A DNA stretch of 64,000 bases from Saccharofermentans sp. (lineage in GTDB: Bacteria > Bacillota > Clostridia > Saccharofermentanales > Saccharofermentanaceae), in the NCBI GenBank assembly GCA_016292135.1, contig JAEFAZ010000003.1, positions 186,001-250,000 of the forward strand, read 5' to 3'. Each line of letters begins with the position of its first letter. The first letter of the stretch is position 1. The notes under the pieces are model-generated. The model was not told where the DNA came from and made no database searches. It saw only the letters and a program-made list of their open reading frames with translations. A program made the position numbers and the translations under genes. Below, in pieces: positions 32,428-40,479 of the stretch.

Positions 32428-33924
32428 TCATTCCTCCGGGACTATCTCGACCTTAAGATATCTTCCTTTGTAGCCTTCCTCCAGGAACCTGTCGCGCGAT
32501 CTTAAGTCCGTAAAACCCGTCGCATGACCCGCTCCCGGCAGCCAGAGGACCTCGTCTCCCGACGTCACCGCAAGAACGGAATTCCTTGCGGGACGCGGAA
32601 CCTTCCTGTCGGCAAGAACATCTTTTACGAGCTTGCCTCCGTTGCCTCCGGCTTTTGCGAATCTCAAGTCCCCGGCACCATTCCTCAAGAGCAGCGGTCT
32701 TCCCTGAAGGGAAGGCATATCCGCAGGACAAATCCACGAGTGATTATTATACGCCAAATCGCCGATATTCTCAACGACTGTATATTTAAAAATATTAACG
32801 GTTCCTGCTATCTTTTGACATGAACCTTCGGTCAGGACAAGGGAAATGCTCTCGGGGGAAGTAAGATATCCTTCGTTCCCGGCCAGGGCGCAGGCGAGTT
32901 CTATGGTCTTGTCTCCTTCAATGAAGCCCGCAAGGCCCATAAACTTCCAGATCTTCCTGCCGAAAGGCATGTCGACCGTAACAAAGCCGTCCTGGTCTTC
33001 CCTGCCGATAAGTTCGGCAGCCTGCCTGAGGTTTATGTTCTCAAAGTCGGTCATGTCCCCGAAAGACTCCTTCCAGAGCCGGCGCACGACACGGGTGAAA
33101 AGAGCATCGTGAAGTCCGCTCACTGCACAGTCAACAGCCTTGAAGGATCCTACGGGCCTCACATAAGTCCCGTATGCTTCAAGGGATGCAGCATTGATGA
33201 AATCGCTGTCGGATGACAGGAGAGCGTGAGCTGACCTTAGGGCTTCCTGAGGGTCTCTTGAGGTATAGTTTCCGATATAGGGAAAGATCTTGTTGCGCCA
33301 GATATTTCTGCTGCCGATGTCTTCGAAGTTCGTCTTATCGGTCACGTATCCGATGCCGTTCTCATCCAGAAAAGCGGTGATCTCTTCCTTGTTCACACAG
33401 AGAAGGGGCCTGATGATGCCGTCTTGGACCGGCCTCATTGCCGTGATGCCGTCGAGGCCCGCTCCCCTGAAGAGGTTCATCATCATGGTCTCCGCCAGGT
33501 CATTGGCGTGGTGGGCGGTCGCGATCACATAGCTGCCGCAGTCCAAAGACTCCGCGGTCTCGCGGAAACAGCCGTATCTGATCCTGCGCCCCGCTTCTTC
33601 GACGGAGATGCCCATATCCCCCGCTGTCCCGGCCACATCAAAGGACTTGACGGTCAGGGGGATATCCATCTTTTCGCAAAGGTCCCTGACGAAAGCCTCG
33701 TCCCTGTCACAGTCTCCGGGCCTTAAGTTATGGTTTACGTGAACCGCATATATCTTTGCAGAAGTCCTGCCGGACTTTGAAAAAGCATCAAGGAGCGTAA
33801 GAAGACATACTGAATCGGGGCCGCCCGAGAGTCCTGCGATAATTGCGGAAACATCCAGCAGGCCGTACTTGCGGCAATAGTCGTATACTCTGTCTGATAA
33901 CGTCCGGCTGTCCTTATCAATCAT
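32428..33924 (-). CDS. tilS: tRNA(Ile)-lysidine synthase
   Basis: A 498-residue ATP-dependent enzyme that converts C34 of tRNA-Ile(CAU) to lysidine. The N-type ATP pyrophosphatase P-loop is AGLSGGPDSVCLLTLL, followed by VHVNHNLRPGDCDRDEAFV, IATAHHANDLAETMMMNLFRG and RPLLCVNKEEITAFL, all typical of TilS. The C-terminal ~250 residues are the variable tRNA-binding domains (TilS-C near VKDVLADRKVPRPARNS). It overlaps the dnaB stop by 8 bases and is followed by hpt after one base. Confidence 0.96.
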   Translation of the reverse strand: MIDKDSRTLSDRVYDYCRKYGLLDVSAIIAGLSGGPDSVCLLTLLDAFSKSGRTSAKIYAVHVNHNLRPGDCDRDEAFVRDLCEKMDIPLTVKSFDVAGTAGDMGISVEEAGRRIRYGCFRETAESLDCGSYVIATAHHANDLAETMMMNLFRGAGLDGITAMRPVQDGIIRPLLCVNKEEITAFLDENGIGYVTDKTNFEDIGSRNIWRNKIFPYIGNYTSRDPQEALRSAHALLSSDSDFINAASLEAYGTYVRPVGSFKAVDCAVSGLHDALFTRVVRRLWKESFGDMTDFENINLRQAAELIGREDQDGFVTVDMPFGRKIWKFMGLAGFIEGDKTIELACALAGNEGYLTSPESISLVLTEGSCQKIAGTVNIFKYTVVENIGDLAYNNHSWICPADMPSLQGRPLLLRNGAGDLRFAKAGGNGGKLVKDVLADRKVPRPARNSVLAVTSGDEVLWLPGAGHATGFTDLRSRDRFLEEGYKGRYLKVEIVPEE

Positions 33925-35518
33925 CGATCAATCCGTCCGGGAAATCCGAATGAGCATCATCGAAAATATCATCTATGGAATCATCCGATCCCGGACCGAA
34001 TTCACCGGGATCAGGTCTGTCGTTTTCTTCTTCGAACCTGTAATCGGAAGCTGCCGCGCCCGGTTCCACAGTCCTGGTATAAGCCGATGAGCCCGGCTTC
34101 ATCATACCGCTCTCTTCGGGATCCTCTCCGATCTTGCGGCTCTCCTCGGCGTAGAACCTGGTCCTCTTGGCCTCCCACTTGACGTTGACCTTGCCGACCG
34201 AACCGTGTCTGTTCTTGGAAAGGTAAAGGTAGGCCGTCTTGATCTCGGACTCCTCAGGCTGGGGCGTCTCGCCTTTGTTGTAGTAGTCGGGCCTGTCGAT
34301 GAAGATGACCGTATCGGCATCCTGCTCGATGGCACCCGAGTCACGGAGGTCCGTAAGCTGGGGCGTGTGGTCCTCGTTCTTGGCCGATGTACGCGACATC
34401 TGTGAAAGAGCGATGACCGGGATCTGGAAATCCTTGGCGAGGATCTTCAGGTTTCTCGAGATATCTGCAACTTCCGTCTGCCTTGAAGCTTCTTTCCTTC
34501 CGGGCATCGTCATGAGCTGGAGATAGTCGACGATGACAAGTCCGATCTTGGAGTCGGGATTGGCGTTAAGCTCGGTGAGCTTGGCCTTCATCTTGATCGG
34601 GTTCATGTCAGAACTGTCGTCGATGTAAAGAGGGAGCTTGCCGACCTTGATTACCGACGCGTTGAAATCGTTCATGATCCTCTCGTCGTTATGGTGCTTA
34701 TAAGTAATGTCTCCGACCGTGTAGCGTGTCATGGTCGAATTTATGAGCCTGTTGCCGATCTCGGTCTTGGACATCTCTAGCGAGAAGACCGCGACGGGGA
34801 TGTCGAGGGCAGCAGCGTATGTTGCGATGTTGATCGCAAGAGCGGACTTACCCATGCCCGGTCTTGCGGCGATGATGTTAAGGGATCCCTGTCTTAAGCC
34901 TCCGAGCATCCTGTCGAGCTTGGAAAAGCCGGTCATGACCTTCCTGTTGTTCTCGTTCTTGCCCGACAGTTCGTTGCCGATCTCGGTAACGTTGACCTTC
35001 AGGATGTCCCTTATGACTTCGAATCCCTTCGTATCGTTATCCTTCTTGAGGCCGCTGATCTTAGCCACAGCGTAATCCGCGATCTCTGAGGAAGAGGCGC
35101 CCTTGGCAGGCATGCCCTTGAGCTCATCGAGAGTCTTCAGGAGCTTTCTCATGTCGCTCCTTTCGCGGATGATCTTGATGTAGCCCGATACGTTGGATAC
35201 GACGGAAGCCTGATCGGCAACCTTGTAGATATATATGAGCCCGCCCGCCTTCTCGATATTGCCGTTCTTGCTGAGCATATCGGAAACGGTGAACTTGTCG
35301 ATGCGTTCATCCGAGAGAAAGAGCTGGGTTATGGTGTCGAAGATAAGACCGTTCCTCGGATCGGCGAAGTCCTCCCTTACCAGGTGCTTGCCGACCGTCT
35401 CGTTAACGGCCTGATCCTGCCTTAAACATACGGAGAGCAATGCCATCTCGATATCGATATCCGATGTCGGATTATCCGGTGCGTAATTGAGCAGATTGTT
35501 ATCGAATTGCCTGTCCAT
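33917..35518 (-). CDS. dnaB: Replicative DNA helicase DnaB
   Basis: A 533-residue hexameric helicase. The N-terminal DnaB domain (~10-115) precedes a RecA-like motor with Walker A ARPGMGKSALAINIATYA, Walker B GLVIVDYLQLMTM, and VIALSQMSRTSAKNEDHTPQ followed by LRDSGAIEQDADTVIFIDR. GAGAGG lies before the ATG at 35518; a TTG five codons upstream has no site. The last ~70 residues form an acidic tail (DDSIDDIFDDAHSDFPDGLIDD) beyond the conserved helicase, longer than in Bacillus. It follows rplI by 26 bases and overlaps tilS. Confidence 0.97.
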   Translation of the reverse strand: MDRQFDNNLLNYAPDNPTSDIDIEMALLSVCLRQDQAVNETVGKHLVREDFADPRNGLIFDTITQLFLSDERIDKFTVSDMLSKNGNIEKAGGLIYIYKVADQASVVSNVSGYIKIIRERSDMRKLLKTLDELKGMPAKGASSSEIADYAVAKISGLKKDNDTKGFEVIRDILKVNVTEIGNELSGKNENNRKVMTGFSKLDRMLGGLRQGSLNIIAARPGMGKSALAINIATYAAALDIPVAVFSLEMSKTEIGNRLINSTMTRYTVGDITYKHHNDERIMNDFNASVIKVGKLPLYIDDSSDMNPIKMKAKLTELNANPDSKIGLVIVDYLQLMTMPGRKEASRQTEVADISRNLKILAKDFQIPVIALSQMSRTSAKNEDHTPQLTDLRDSGAIEQDADTVIFIDRPDYYNKGETPQPEESEIKTAYLYLSKNRHGSVGKVNVKWEAKRTRFYAEESRKIGEDPEESGMMKPGSSAYTRTVEPGAAASDYRFEEENDRPDPGEFGPGSDDSIDDIFDDAHSDFPDGLIDD

Positions 35519-35544
35519 CCTAGCCTCTCGCAATGACCTGTTGT

Positions 35545-35991
35545 TTATGCTTTTACTTTAACGTCAACTGTTATCTCGCAGGACACTTCGGGGTGAAGCT
35601 TAACCCTGCAGCTGTAAGCACCGATATTCTTGATGGGACCAGAAAGGACCACATGCTTCTTATCGATGTCATATCCGGCTGCCTTGAGCGCGTTGGATAC
35701 ATCCTGGGCCGTTACGGCGCCATAGAGCCTCCCGTCTGCGCCGCCCCTTGCTTCAACGGTCACACTGGAACCTGAAAGCTTGGCAGCTGTTGCATTGGCT
35801 TCTTCCAATGCTCTTCTTGCGTGTTCCTCGGCTGCGCCCGTCTTGAGCTTTACATCGTTCAGGTTGGCAGCGGACACTTCGCGGGCAAGTCCCTTCTTGA
35901 GCAGAAAGTTCCTTGCATAACCGTCGGATACGTCAACGACCTGGTTGGCCTTTCCGACCTTCTTAACATCTTCCAAGAGAATGACTTTCAT
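35545..35991 (-). CDS. rplI: Large-subunit ribosomal protein L9 (bL9)
   Basis: A 148-residue protein: N-terminal domain [20 protein letters not shown] and [13 protein letters not shown], then the long connecting helix and the C-terminal domain. All are typical L9. It is preceded by a terminator-like hairpin that separates it from rpsR, and followed by dnaB. No promoter is visible in the ~25 bases between hairpin and gene, so expression presumably depends on readthrough. Confidence 0.98.
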   Translation of the reverse strand: MKVILLEDVKKVGKANQVVDVSDGYARNFLLKKGLAREVSAANLNDVKLKTGAAEEHARRALEEANATAAKLSGSSVTVEARGGADGRLYGAVTAQDVSNALKAAGYDIDKKHVVLSGPIKNIGAYSCRVKLHPEVSCEITVDVKVKA

Positions 35992-36017
35992 GAGATGAGA
36001 GCCTCCTTACTGTTTCT

Positions 36018-36065
36018 AAAAAAAGCCGGGCAGACCCTGAGGGATATCCTCAAGCCTTGCCCGGC
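36018..36065 (-). terminator. Strong intrinsic terminator between rpsR and rplI
   Basis: Minus-strand GCCGGGCA/TGCCCGGC (36025-36032 with 36058-36065) encloses a second TGAGG/CCTCA stem and is followed by seven T (36018-36024). It lies inside an otherwise conserved operon, so it probably reduces rplI-dnaB expression relative to rpsF-ssb-rpsR. Confidence 0.85.
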
Positions 36066-36104
36066 GAATAACTTGTCTTCCGGATCTTAATCGCCTTACG
36101 GTAA

Positions 36105-36368
36105 TTATCTCACGGTGAAAGGAAGAACTGCGACCTGACGGGCACGCTTGATAGCTGTTGTGAGCTCGCGCTGATGAATAGCGCAAGTTCCCGTCATACG
36201 TCTGGGCAAAATCTTACCGTTCTCGGAAACATACTTCTTGAGTGTCTCGCCATCCATAAAATCGATAGCAGTCTTGTTTGCGCAGAACTGGCAAACCTTT
36301 CTGCGAGACCTTCTCTGTCTGTTACCGGAAAACTCTCTTCCTGTCTTAGGTGCTTTGTTTTCAGCCAT
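36105..36368 (-). CDS. rpsR: Small-subunit ribosomal protein S18 (bS18), zinc-binding form
   Basis: An 87-residue basic protein with [38 protein letters not shown] and [16 protein letters not shown], characteristic of S18. The CxxC pair and the later Cys/His (TCAIH) make this the C+ (zinc-binding) type. AAGGAGATC precedes the ATG. It partners S6 in the ribosome, and both come from this operon. It is 18 bases downstream of ssb. Confidence 0.98.
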   Translation of the reverse strand: MAENKAPKTGREFSGNRQRRSRRKVCQFCANKTAIDFMDGETLKKYVSENGKILPRRMTGTCAIHQRELTTAIKRARQVAVLPFTVR

Positions 36369-36386
36369 AAAATGATCTCCTTAATC

Positions 36387-36956
36387 TTAAATCTCGAAGG
36401 GAAGATCTTCAGCTCCGGGGCCCTCTGAAAAATCATTGTCGGGGACCGGTGCCTGTGCGGGATCGATCGATGTCATAGGTGCGGTGTGAGCCTGCTGAGC
36501 CACAGAACCCGGTGCGGGCTGCATCTGTAAGGCTTCTACAGGAGGCTGGGGGTCGGGTACCTGAACGGGCTGATTCGAATACTGGGGTCTTGCCTGCTGG
36601 TAAGCGCCGTCGTTGGCCTGTCTTCCGTTGGGAGCTCCATTCGCGGAATCTACGAATTCGACATCTTCTGCAAGGACTTCGGTAATATAGTGCCTCTGTC
36701 CGTTGTTGTCATCGTATGTCCTTGTCTGGATACAGCCGACGATCCCTATCCTCTGACCGCGTGTAAAATACTTGCCGATGAACTCGGCGGTCTGACGCCA
36801 TGCAACGCAGTTGATGAAATCAGCCTGCTTGTTGCCGTTGTTGTCCTTGAACTTACGGTCGACTGCAATAGTGAAATTGCAGACCTTGACCTGGCTCGTT
36901 GTTGCTTTAACTTCGGGATCCTTTGTTAATCTTCCAACCAATAAAACTTTGTTCAT
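36387..36956 (-). CDS. ssb: Single-stranded DNA-binding protein
   Basis: A 189-residue protein with an N-terminal OB fold (MNKVLLVGRLTKDPEVKAT, FTIAVDRKF, FINCVAWRQTAEFIGKYFTRG, QRIGIVGCIQTRTYDDN), a Gln/Pro/Ala-rich linker of ~60 residues and an acidic protein-interaction tip ending EDLPFEI. It protects ssDNA during replication and repair. The tip extends two residues past the usual DDDIPF end. AGGAAGG precedes the ATG. Located between rpsF and rpsR as in other Firmicutes. Confidence 0.98.
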   Translation of the reverse strand: MNKVLLVGRLTKDPEVKATTSQVKVCNFTIAVDRKFKDNNGNKQADFINCVAWRQTAEFIGKYFTRGQRIGIVGCIQTRTYDDNNGQRHYITEVLAEDVEFVDSANGAPNGRQANDGAYQQARPQYSNQPVQVPDPQPPVEALQMQPAPGSVAQQAHTAPMTSIDPAQAPVPDNDFSEGPGAEDLPFEI

Positions 36957-36990
36957 CTTTCTTACCTTCCTCTAGTCAGTATCGTGTAAA

Positions 36991-37278
36991 TTACTCTTCT
37001 ACACGTACAACAAGGAAACGGAGAACACCGTCAGTGATCTTGAGTACACGCTCAAGCTCTCTGGGGAATTCGCTCTCGGCAGTAAAATAAATCTGAACAT
37101 AGTTACCGCTAGTCTGACCGTCAATCTCATAAGCAAGCTTCTGAACGCCATTATCGTCCAATGCATCAACCGTACCGGCGGATGCAATCTTGGTCTTAAT
37201 GGATTCCAAAAGAGATTCACGCTTCTCCTGATCTAACTCAGGGTTCAAAACAGTAACCAAACGATATTTGTTTGCCAT
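36991..37278 (-). CDS. rpsF: Small-subunit ribosomal protein S6 (bS6)
   Basis: A 95-residue protein with MANKYRLVTVLNPELDQEKR, KLAYEIDGQTSGNYVQIYFTAES and DGVLRFLVVRVEE, typical S6. GGAGGTG lies 9 bases before the ATG at 37278; the upstream in-frame ATGs fall in the structured leader and are rejected. It heads rpsF-ssb-rpsR from the promoter at 37370-37399, and its leader carries a candidate S6:S18 autoregulatory motif. Confidence 0.97.
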   Translation of the reverse strand: MANKYRLVTVLNPELDQEKRESLLESIKTKIASAGTVDALDDNGVQKLAYEIDGQTSGNYVQIYFTAESEFPRELERVLKITDGVLRFLVVRVEE

Positions 37279-37304
37279 GATCCTGTTCACCTCCTTCTGG
37301 TCTA

Positions 37305-37333
37305 TTGCGGCCCGGACCATCATGCCCGGGCAA
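37305..37333 (-). ncRNA. Candidate S6:S18 autoregulatory leader motif
   Basis: On the minus strand TTGC (37330-37333) pairs with GCAA (37305-37308), and an inner CCGG/CCGG stem leaves a CCG bulge opposite GGT. A hairpin with a CCG bulge and nearby GGU is the described mRNA binding site for the S6:S18 complex in rpsF leaders. It lies between the rpsF promoter and its ribosome-binding site. The fold was drawn by hand. Confidence 0.5.
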
Positions 37334-37369
37334 GGAACTGTAATATATATTAGTAAAACAGCATTGGAA

Positions 37370-37399
37370 AGAATACCACAGCCCTCTAAGAAAAGTCAA
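37370..37399 (-). promoter_or_regulatory. Sigma-A promoter of rpsF-ssb-rpsR
   Basis: Minus-strand TTGACT (37394-37399) and TATTCT (37370-37375) with an 18-base spacer, giving a leader of about 90 bases. The rest of the 315-base gap up to the LRR gene holds that gene's terminator and nothing else I can name. Confidence 0.7.
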
Positions 37400-37546
37400 G
37401 GCATTCCTTCCGGATCCTCATGCAAAGACCGGAATTCTTCCTCATTGTCACGTATTAAGTTCCCGAATAATCTTACAGGGATATTGTACTATGCAAAGGG
37501 GTAAAAGTCCACATATATTTGAACATTTGTTCGGTCTTTCGAAGAC

Positions 37547-37574
37547 AAAAAAAGAGCCGCACGGGGCGGCTCTT
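37547..37574 (-). terminator. Rho-independent terminator of the LRR/SLH gene
   Basis: AAGAGCCGC (37552-37560) pairs with GCGGCTCTT (37566-37574) over a 5-base loop and is followed on the minus strand by seven T. It lies 20 bases after the stop codon. Confidence 0.9.
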
Positions 37575-37593
37575 CTGCTGTCTTATGTCTTGC

Positions 37594-40356
37594 TCAGCCC
37601 TTGCCGTTTACGTATTTATCGTACTTGTAAAGGAAGGTGACCATCTGGCGTCTCAGGCACTTGCCCTGAGGCTGGAATGTGCCGTCGTCGTAACCTGCGA
37701 GTATCTTCATCTCTGATGCCCAGATCGTAGCAGTGTAGAAATAATCTTTATTTGTAACATCCGAGAAGTTGTTCTTCTTAGTCTTGGGCGCGGGCTTGCC
37801 TGCCATCCTCCAGAGGAACGTTACCGTCTGGGCTCTTGTGCAGACATTCTGCGGCTTGAACAGGCCGCCGGAATAACCCGTGGTGATGCCCTGCTCCACT
37901 GCCCAGATAACGGGCTTATAGAAATAGTCCGTGCTCTTTACGTCGGTGAACTTGCACTTGCCGGACTTCGTCTTGGGTTCACCCTGGAGCCTGTAGAGGA
38001 AGGTGACCATCTGGGCTCTGGTGCAGTTGTTGGAGGGCTTAAAGAGGGTCTGCTTGTCGTAACCCTTAACGACTCCCGCTGCCGTCAGATAGTTGGTCGG
38101 GGCATACCAGAAGTCGCTCGTATCAGTGACATCCTTATAGAGGACCGTGATCTTGCAGCTTGCCTTAAGGCCTGCGGCAGAAGCCGTGATCGTGACAGAG
38201 CCTGCCTGCTTGGCAGTGATCTTGCCCTTGGAATCGACGGTTGCGGTCTTTGTATCGGAAGACTTCCATGTGACTGTTCCTTCAGCGCCTTTCAGGGTCG
38301 CTTTCAGTGTCAGGGACGATGCGCACTTAAGGGATGCCTTGGTCTTGTCGAGCTTAAGGGATACCGTGCCGATCTTGACCTTGTCGTCGTATTTTAATGT
38401 CTGCTCGTTGTCGTATTTCTTGAGCTTATATGTTACGACATCCTCAGATACGCTCTTTGTTCCCTTCTCCTTTACTTCCAGGAGAACGTCGCATGCGGAG
38501 ATATCGAGCTTTGTGATATTGTTTCCCTGGCATTCGAGCGTCCTGAGAGAAGTGTTCTTTCCGAGATCAAGATCAGTAAGCTTGTTGCCGGAACAGATGA
38601 GCTTCTGGAGCTTCGTGTTCCCGGAAATGTCGAGCTTGCTGATATTGTTGCCGCTGCAATCTAAGATCGTAAGCTTTGTATTACTGCCGATATCGAAGGA
38701 GCTGATACCGGTCTCCCTTACGAGAAGGGACTTGAGCTCGGTAAAGTATTCGATGCCCTTGAGAGATGTGACCTTATGGCCGCTGACATTTATCGCTTCC
38801 GCCCTCACGATCTCCTTTTTGTCGAGCTTTCCGTCGCCGTCCTTATCGATATAGGTCCTGACGTAATCCCTGAATGTCCCGTTGGGGAAGGTATCCTTGT
38901 TGATCTCAACGACGATATCGTTGGATGCCTTCTTCACAGCGGTGGTGCTGTCGATCTTCAGGGTATAGCCGTCCAATACATAGAACTTTCTTTCAGGATC
39001 GTAATTTGCTTCATCGTATGCTTCAGACAGGAATACGTTGTCCGAGATATCCAGTGTCTTAAGCTTGCTGTTGCCGTCACAGTAAAGAGTCGCGAGATTC
39101 AGGCATCCCTTGACATTAAGGCTCGTAAGCTTGTTCTTGCTCAGGAACAGACCTCCCAGCCTGGAAGTCATGCTTACGTCGAGCGACTCTATCTGATTGT
39201 TGTCAAGATGGACATAGTAGATCCTGTCACATCCCGTAAGATCCAGTCCGGTAAGCTGGTTGTGGCCTGCATCCACGGATATCAGCTGCTTTAAGCCCTT
39301 TATGTTAAGACTCGTAAGCTTGTTATAGGAGCAATCAACCTTTGTAAGTTCTTCAAGCCCCGACAGATCGAGCTTGCCGAGCATGTTCCTGTTGCAGGAA
39401 ACAGAAGTAAGGGCTTTGTTCGTCTTAAGCGAAAGCGTTTCCAACATGCAGCTGTCGCATTCAAGATTCGTAAGCGATGTGCATCCTTCGACATTAAGGC
39501 CGGTCATGTCGCTGTTCTGGCCGCAGTAAACTTCCTTAAGAGCCTTCATGTTCTTAAGGTCGAGCGATGTGAGGCTGTTCCAGCCGCAGTCCAGCTCTTC
39601 AAGAGCCCGGCAGCCCGCAACGTTCATCTTGCTTATCTCGTTGACGGAGCAATCCACGTACTTGAGCTTCTTGTTCTTCGAAAGATCCAGTTCGCCCGTA
39701 AGCCCCGTGTTGCAGCAGACGAGCTTTTCGAGATCGGAAAAGATCTCAATGCCCTTAACGGAAGCTATCTTCCTTCCGCTTATATTCATCTCCGTGCAGT
39801 ATGCTGCTTCACTTGCTTCGATCTTGCCGTTGCGGTCGGCATCGAACTTGCTGAAGACATAGGACTTGAACGCCGCATCCGGGAAAGTGTTGTCGTTGGG
39901 ATCGTTCCTGTCAGCCAGCACGGTAAAGTCGGTATAGCCCCTGAAATAGACAACGGTGTTGTTGGGGAACTTTCCGCTGTCGGAATGTCTCTTGATGCAA
40001 TAGGTGTATCTGACACCGGCCTTAAGATCCTTCGAATAGAGGCGGAAGTTATCGGTCTCATCGATATCGTCATTATATCCGATCGAGTCCATGTCGGGAT
40101 TGTAGAGCGTTACCTGGGGATCGTCTCCTCCCTCGGACCATATCAGATAGTTGCCGTCCTTCTCGGGGGTCATGTGTATCCAATAGTATTCGTATTTTTT
40201 GAAGTTGACGTTTATAACGTCTCCGGGATACAGATCCATGTAGCACGCTTCGGCATTTACATCCTCCGCCGGAACGAAAGCTATTCCGAGCGCGAGAGCC
40301 AAAGCCAGGAATGTTACCGCGAGCTTAGATGACAGTCCGCCTGTTAGTTTTTTCAT
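37594..40356 (-). CDS. Leucine-rich-repeat surface protein with Big2 and SLH anchor
   Basis: A 920-residue exported protein. Signal peptide ~1-35 (FLALALALGIAFVPAEDVNA). A ~100-residue beta domain follows (DGNYLIWSEGGDDPQVTLYN), like pre-peptidase C-terminal domains. Then an EF-hand-like loop DADRNGKIEASEA leads into short LRRs of the xLxxLDCxxNxLTSLDLxxN type (~190-460). A second EF-hand-like DKDGDGKLDKKE precedes more LRRs (~505-610), then a Big2 domain (VTWKSSDTKTATVDSKGKIT) and three SLH repeats ending YKYDKYVNGKG. Such LRR proteins bind host or matrix ligands. The SLH anchor matches the two proteins at 1819-6543 in sequence, implying a shared wall polymer. It has its own promoter and terminator. 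Confidence 0.92.
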   Translation of the reverse strand: MKKLTGGLSSKLAVTFLALALALGIAFVPAEDVNAEACYMDLYPGDVINVNFKKYEYYWIHMTPEKDGNYLIWSEGGDDPQVTLYNPDMDSIGYNDDIDETDNFRLYSKDLKAGVRYTYCIKRHSDSGKFPNNTVVYFRGYTDFTVLADRNDPNDNTFPDAAFKSYVFSKFDADRNGKIEASEAAYCTEMNISGRKIASVKGIEIFSDLEKLVCCNTGLTGELDLSKNKKLKYVDCSVNEISKMNVAGCRALEELDCGWNSLTSLDLKNMKALKEVYCGQNSDMTGLNVEGCTSLTNLECDSCMLETLSLKTNKALTSVSCNRNMLGKLDLSGLEELTKVDCSYNKLTSLNIKGLKQLISVDAGHNQLTGLDLTGCDRIYYVHLDNNQIESLDVSMTSRLGGLFLSKNKLTSLNVKGCLNLATLYCDGNSKLKTLDISDNVFLSEAYDEANYDPERKFYVLDGYTLKIDSTTAVKKASNDIVVEINKDTFPNGTFRDYVRTYIDKDGDGKLDKKEIVRAEAINVSGHKVTSLKGIEYFTELKSLLVRETGISSFDIGSNTKLTILDCSGNNISKLDISGNTKLQKLICSGNKLTDLDLGKNTSLRTLECQGNNITKLDISACDVLLEVKEKGTKSVSEDVVTYKLKKYDNEQTLKYDDKVKIGTVSLKLDKTKASLKCASSLTLKATLKGAEGTVTWKSSDTKTATVDSKGKITAKQAGSVTITASAAGLKASCKITVLYKDVTDTSDFWYAPTNYLTAAGVVKGYDKQTLFKPSNNCTRAQMVTFLYRLQGEPKTKSGKCKFTDVKSTDYFYKPVIWAVEQGITTGYSGGLFKPQNVCTRAQTVTFLWRMAGKPAPKTKKNNFSDVTNKDYFYTATIWASEMKILAGYDDGTFQPQGKCLRRQMVTFLYKYDKYVNGKG

Positions 40357-40381
40357 GAGAAGCCTCCTGATAGATGATCAT

Positions 40382-40425
40382 ACTGGAGCGGCCGCTTCTA
40401 GCCAGCGACAACTCCAGTAATTATA
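40382..40425 (-). promoter_or_regulatory. Promoter -10 and 5'-terminal hairpin of the LRR/SLH mRNA
   Basis: Minus-strand TATAAT (40420-40425) is followed at once by ACTGGAG (40412-40418 strand) pairing with CTCCAGT (40382-40388), a 7-bp stem with a GC-rich inner part. The transcript would thus begin with a hairpin. The -35 is poor. Confidence 0.6.
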
Positions 40426-40442
40426 AACTAATAAGCAAAGCG

Positions 40443-40475
40443 AAAAAGCAAACAAATTATTAATTTAATGCTTGC
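40443..40475 (-). terminator. Probable terminator of the malQ-tsaC operon
   Basis: Minus-strand GCAAGC/GTTTGC (40470-40475 with 40448-40453; one G-T pair) encloses an AT palindrome and is followed by TTTTT (40443-40447), just after the tsaC-fusion stop codon. Confidence 0.55.
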
Positions 40476-40479
40476 ATCC

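Noticed and set aside
40382..40418. Resemblance to a synthetic-biology cloning prefix (NotI site followed by TTCTAG)
   Set aside because: The 14-base match lies inside a natural hairpin at an mRNA 5' end and lacks the flanking EcoRI and completed XbaI sites, so it is coincidence, not vector sequence.
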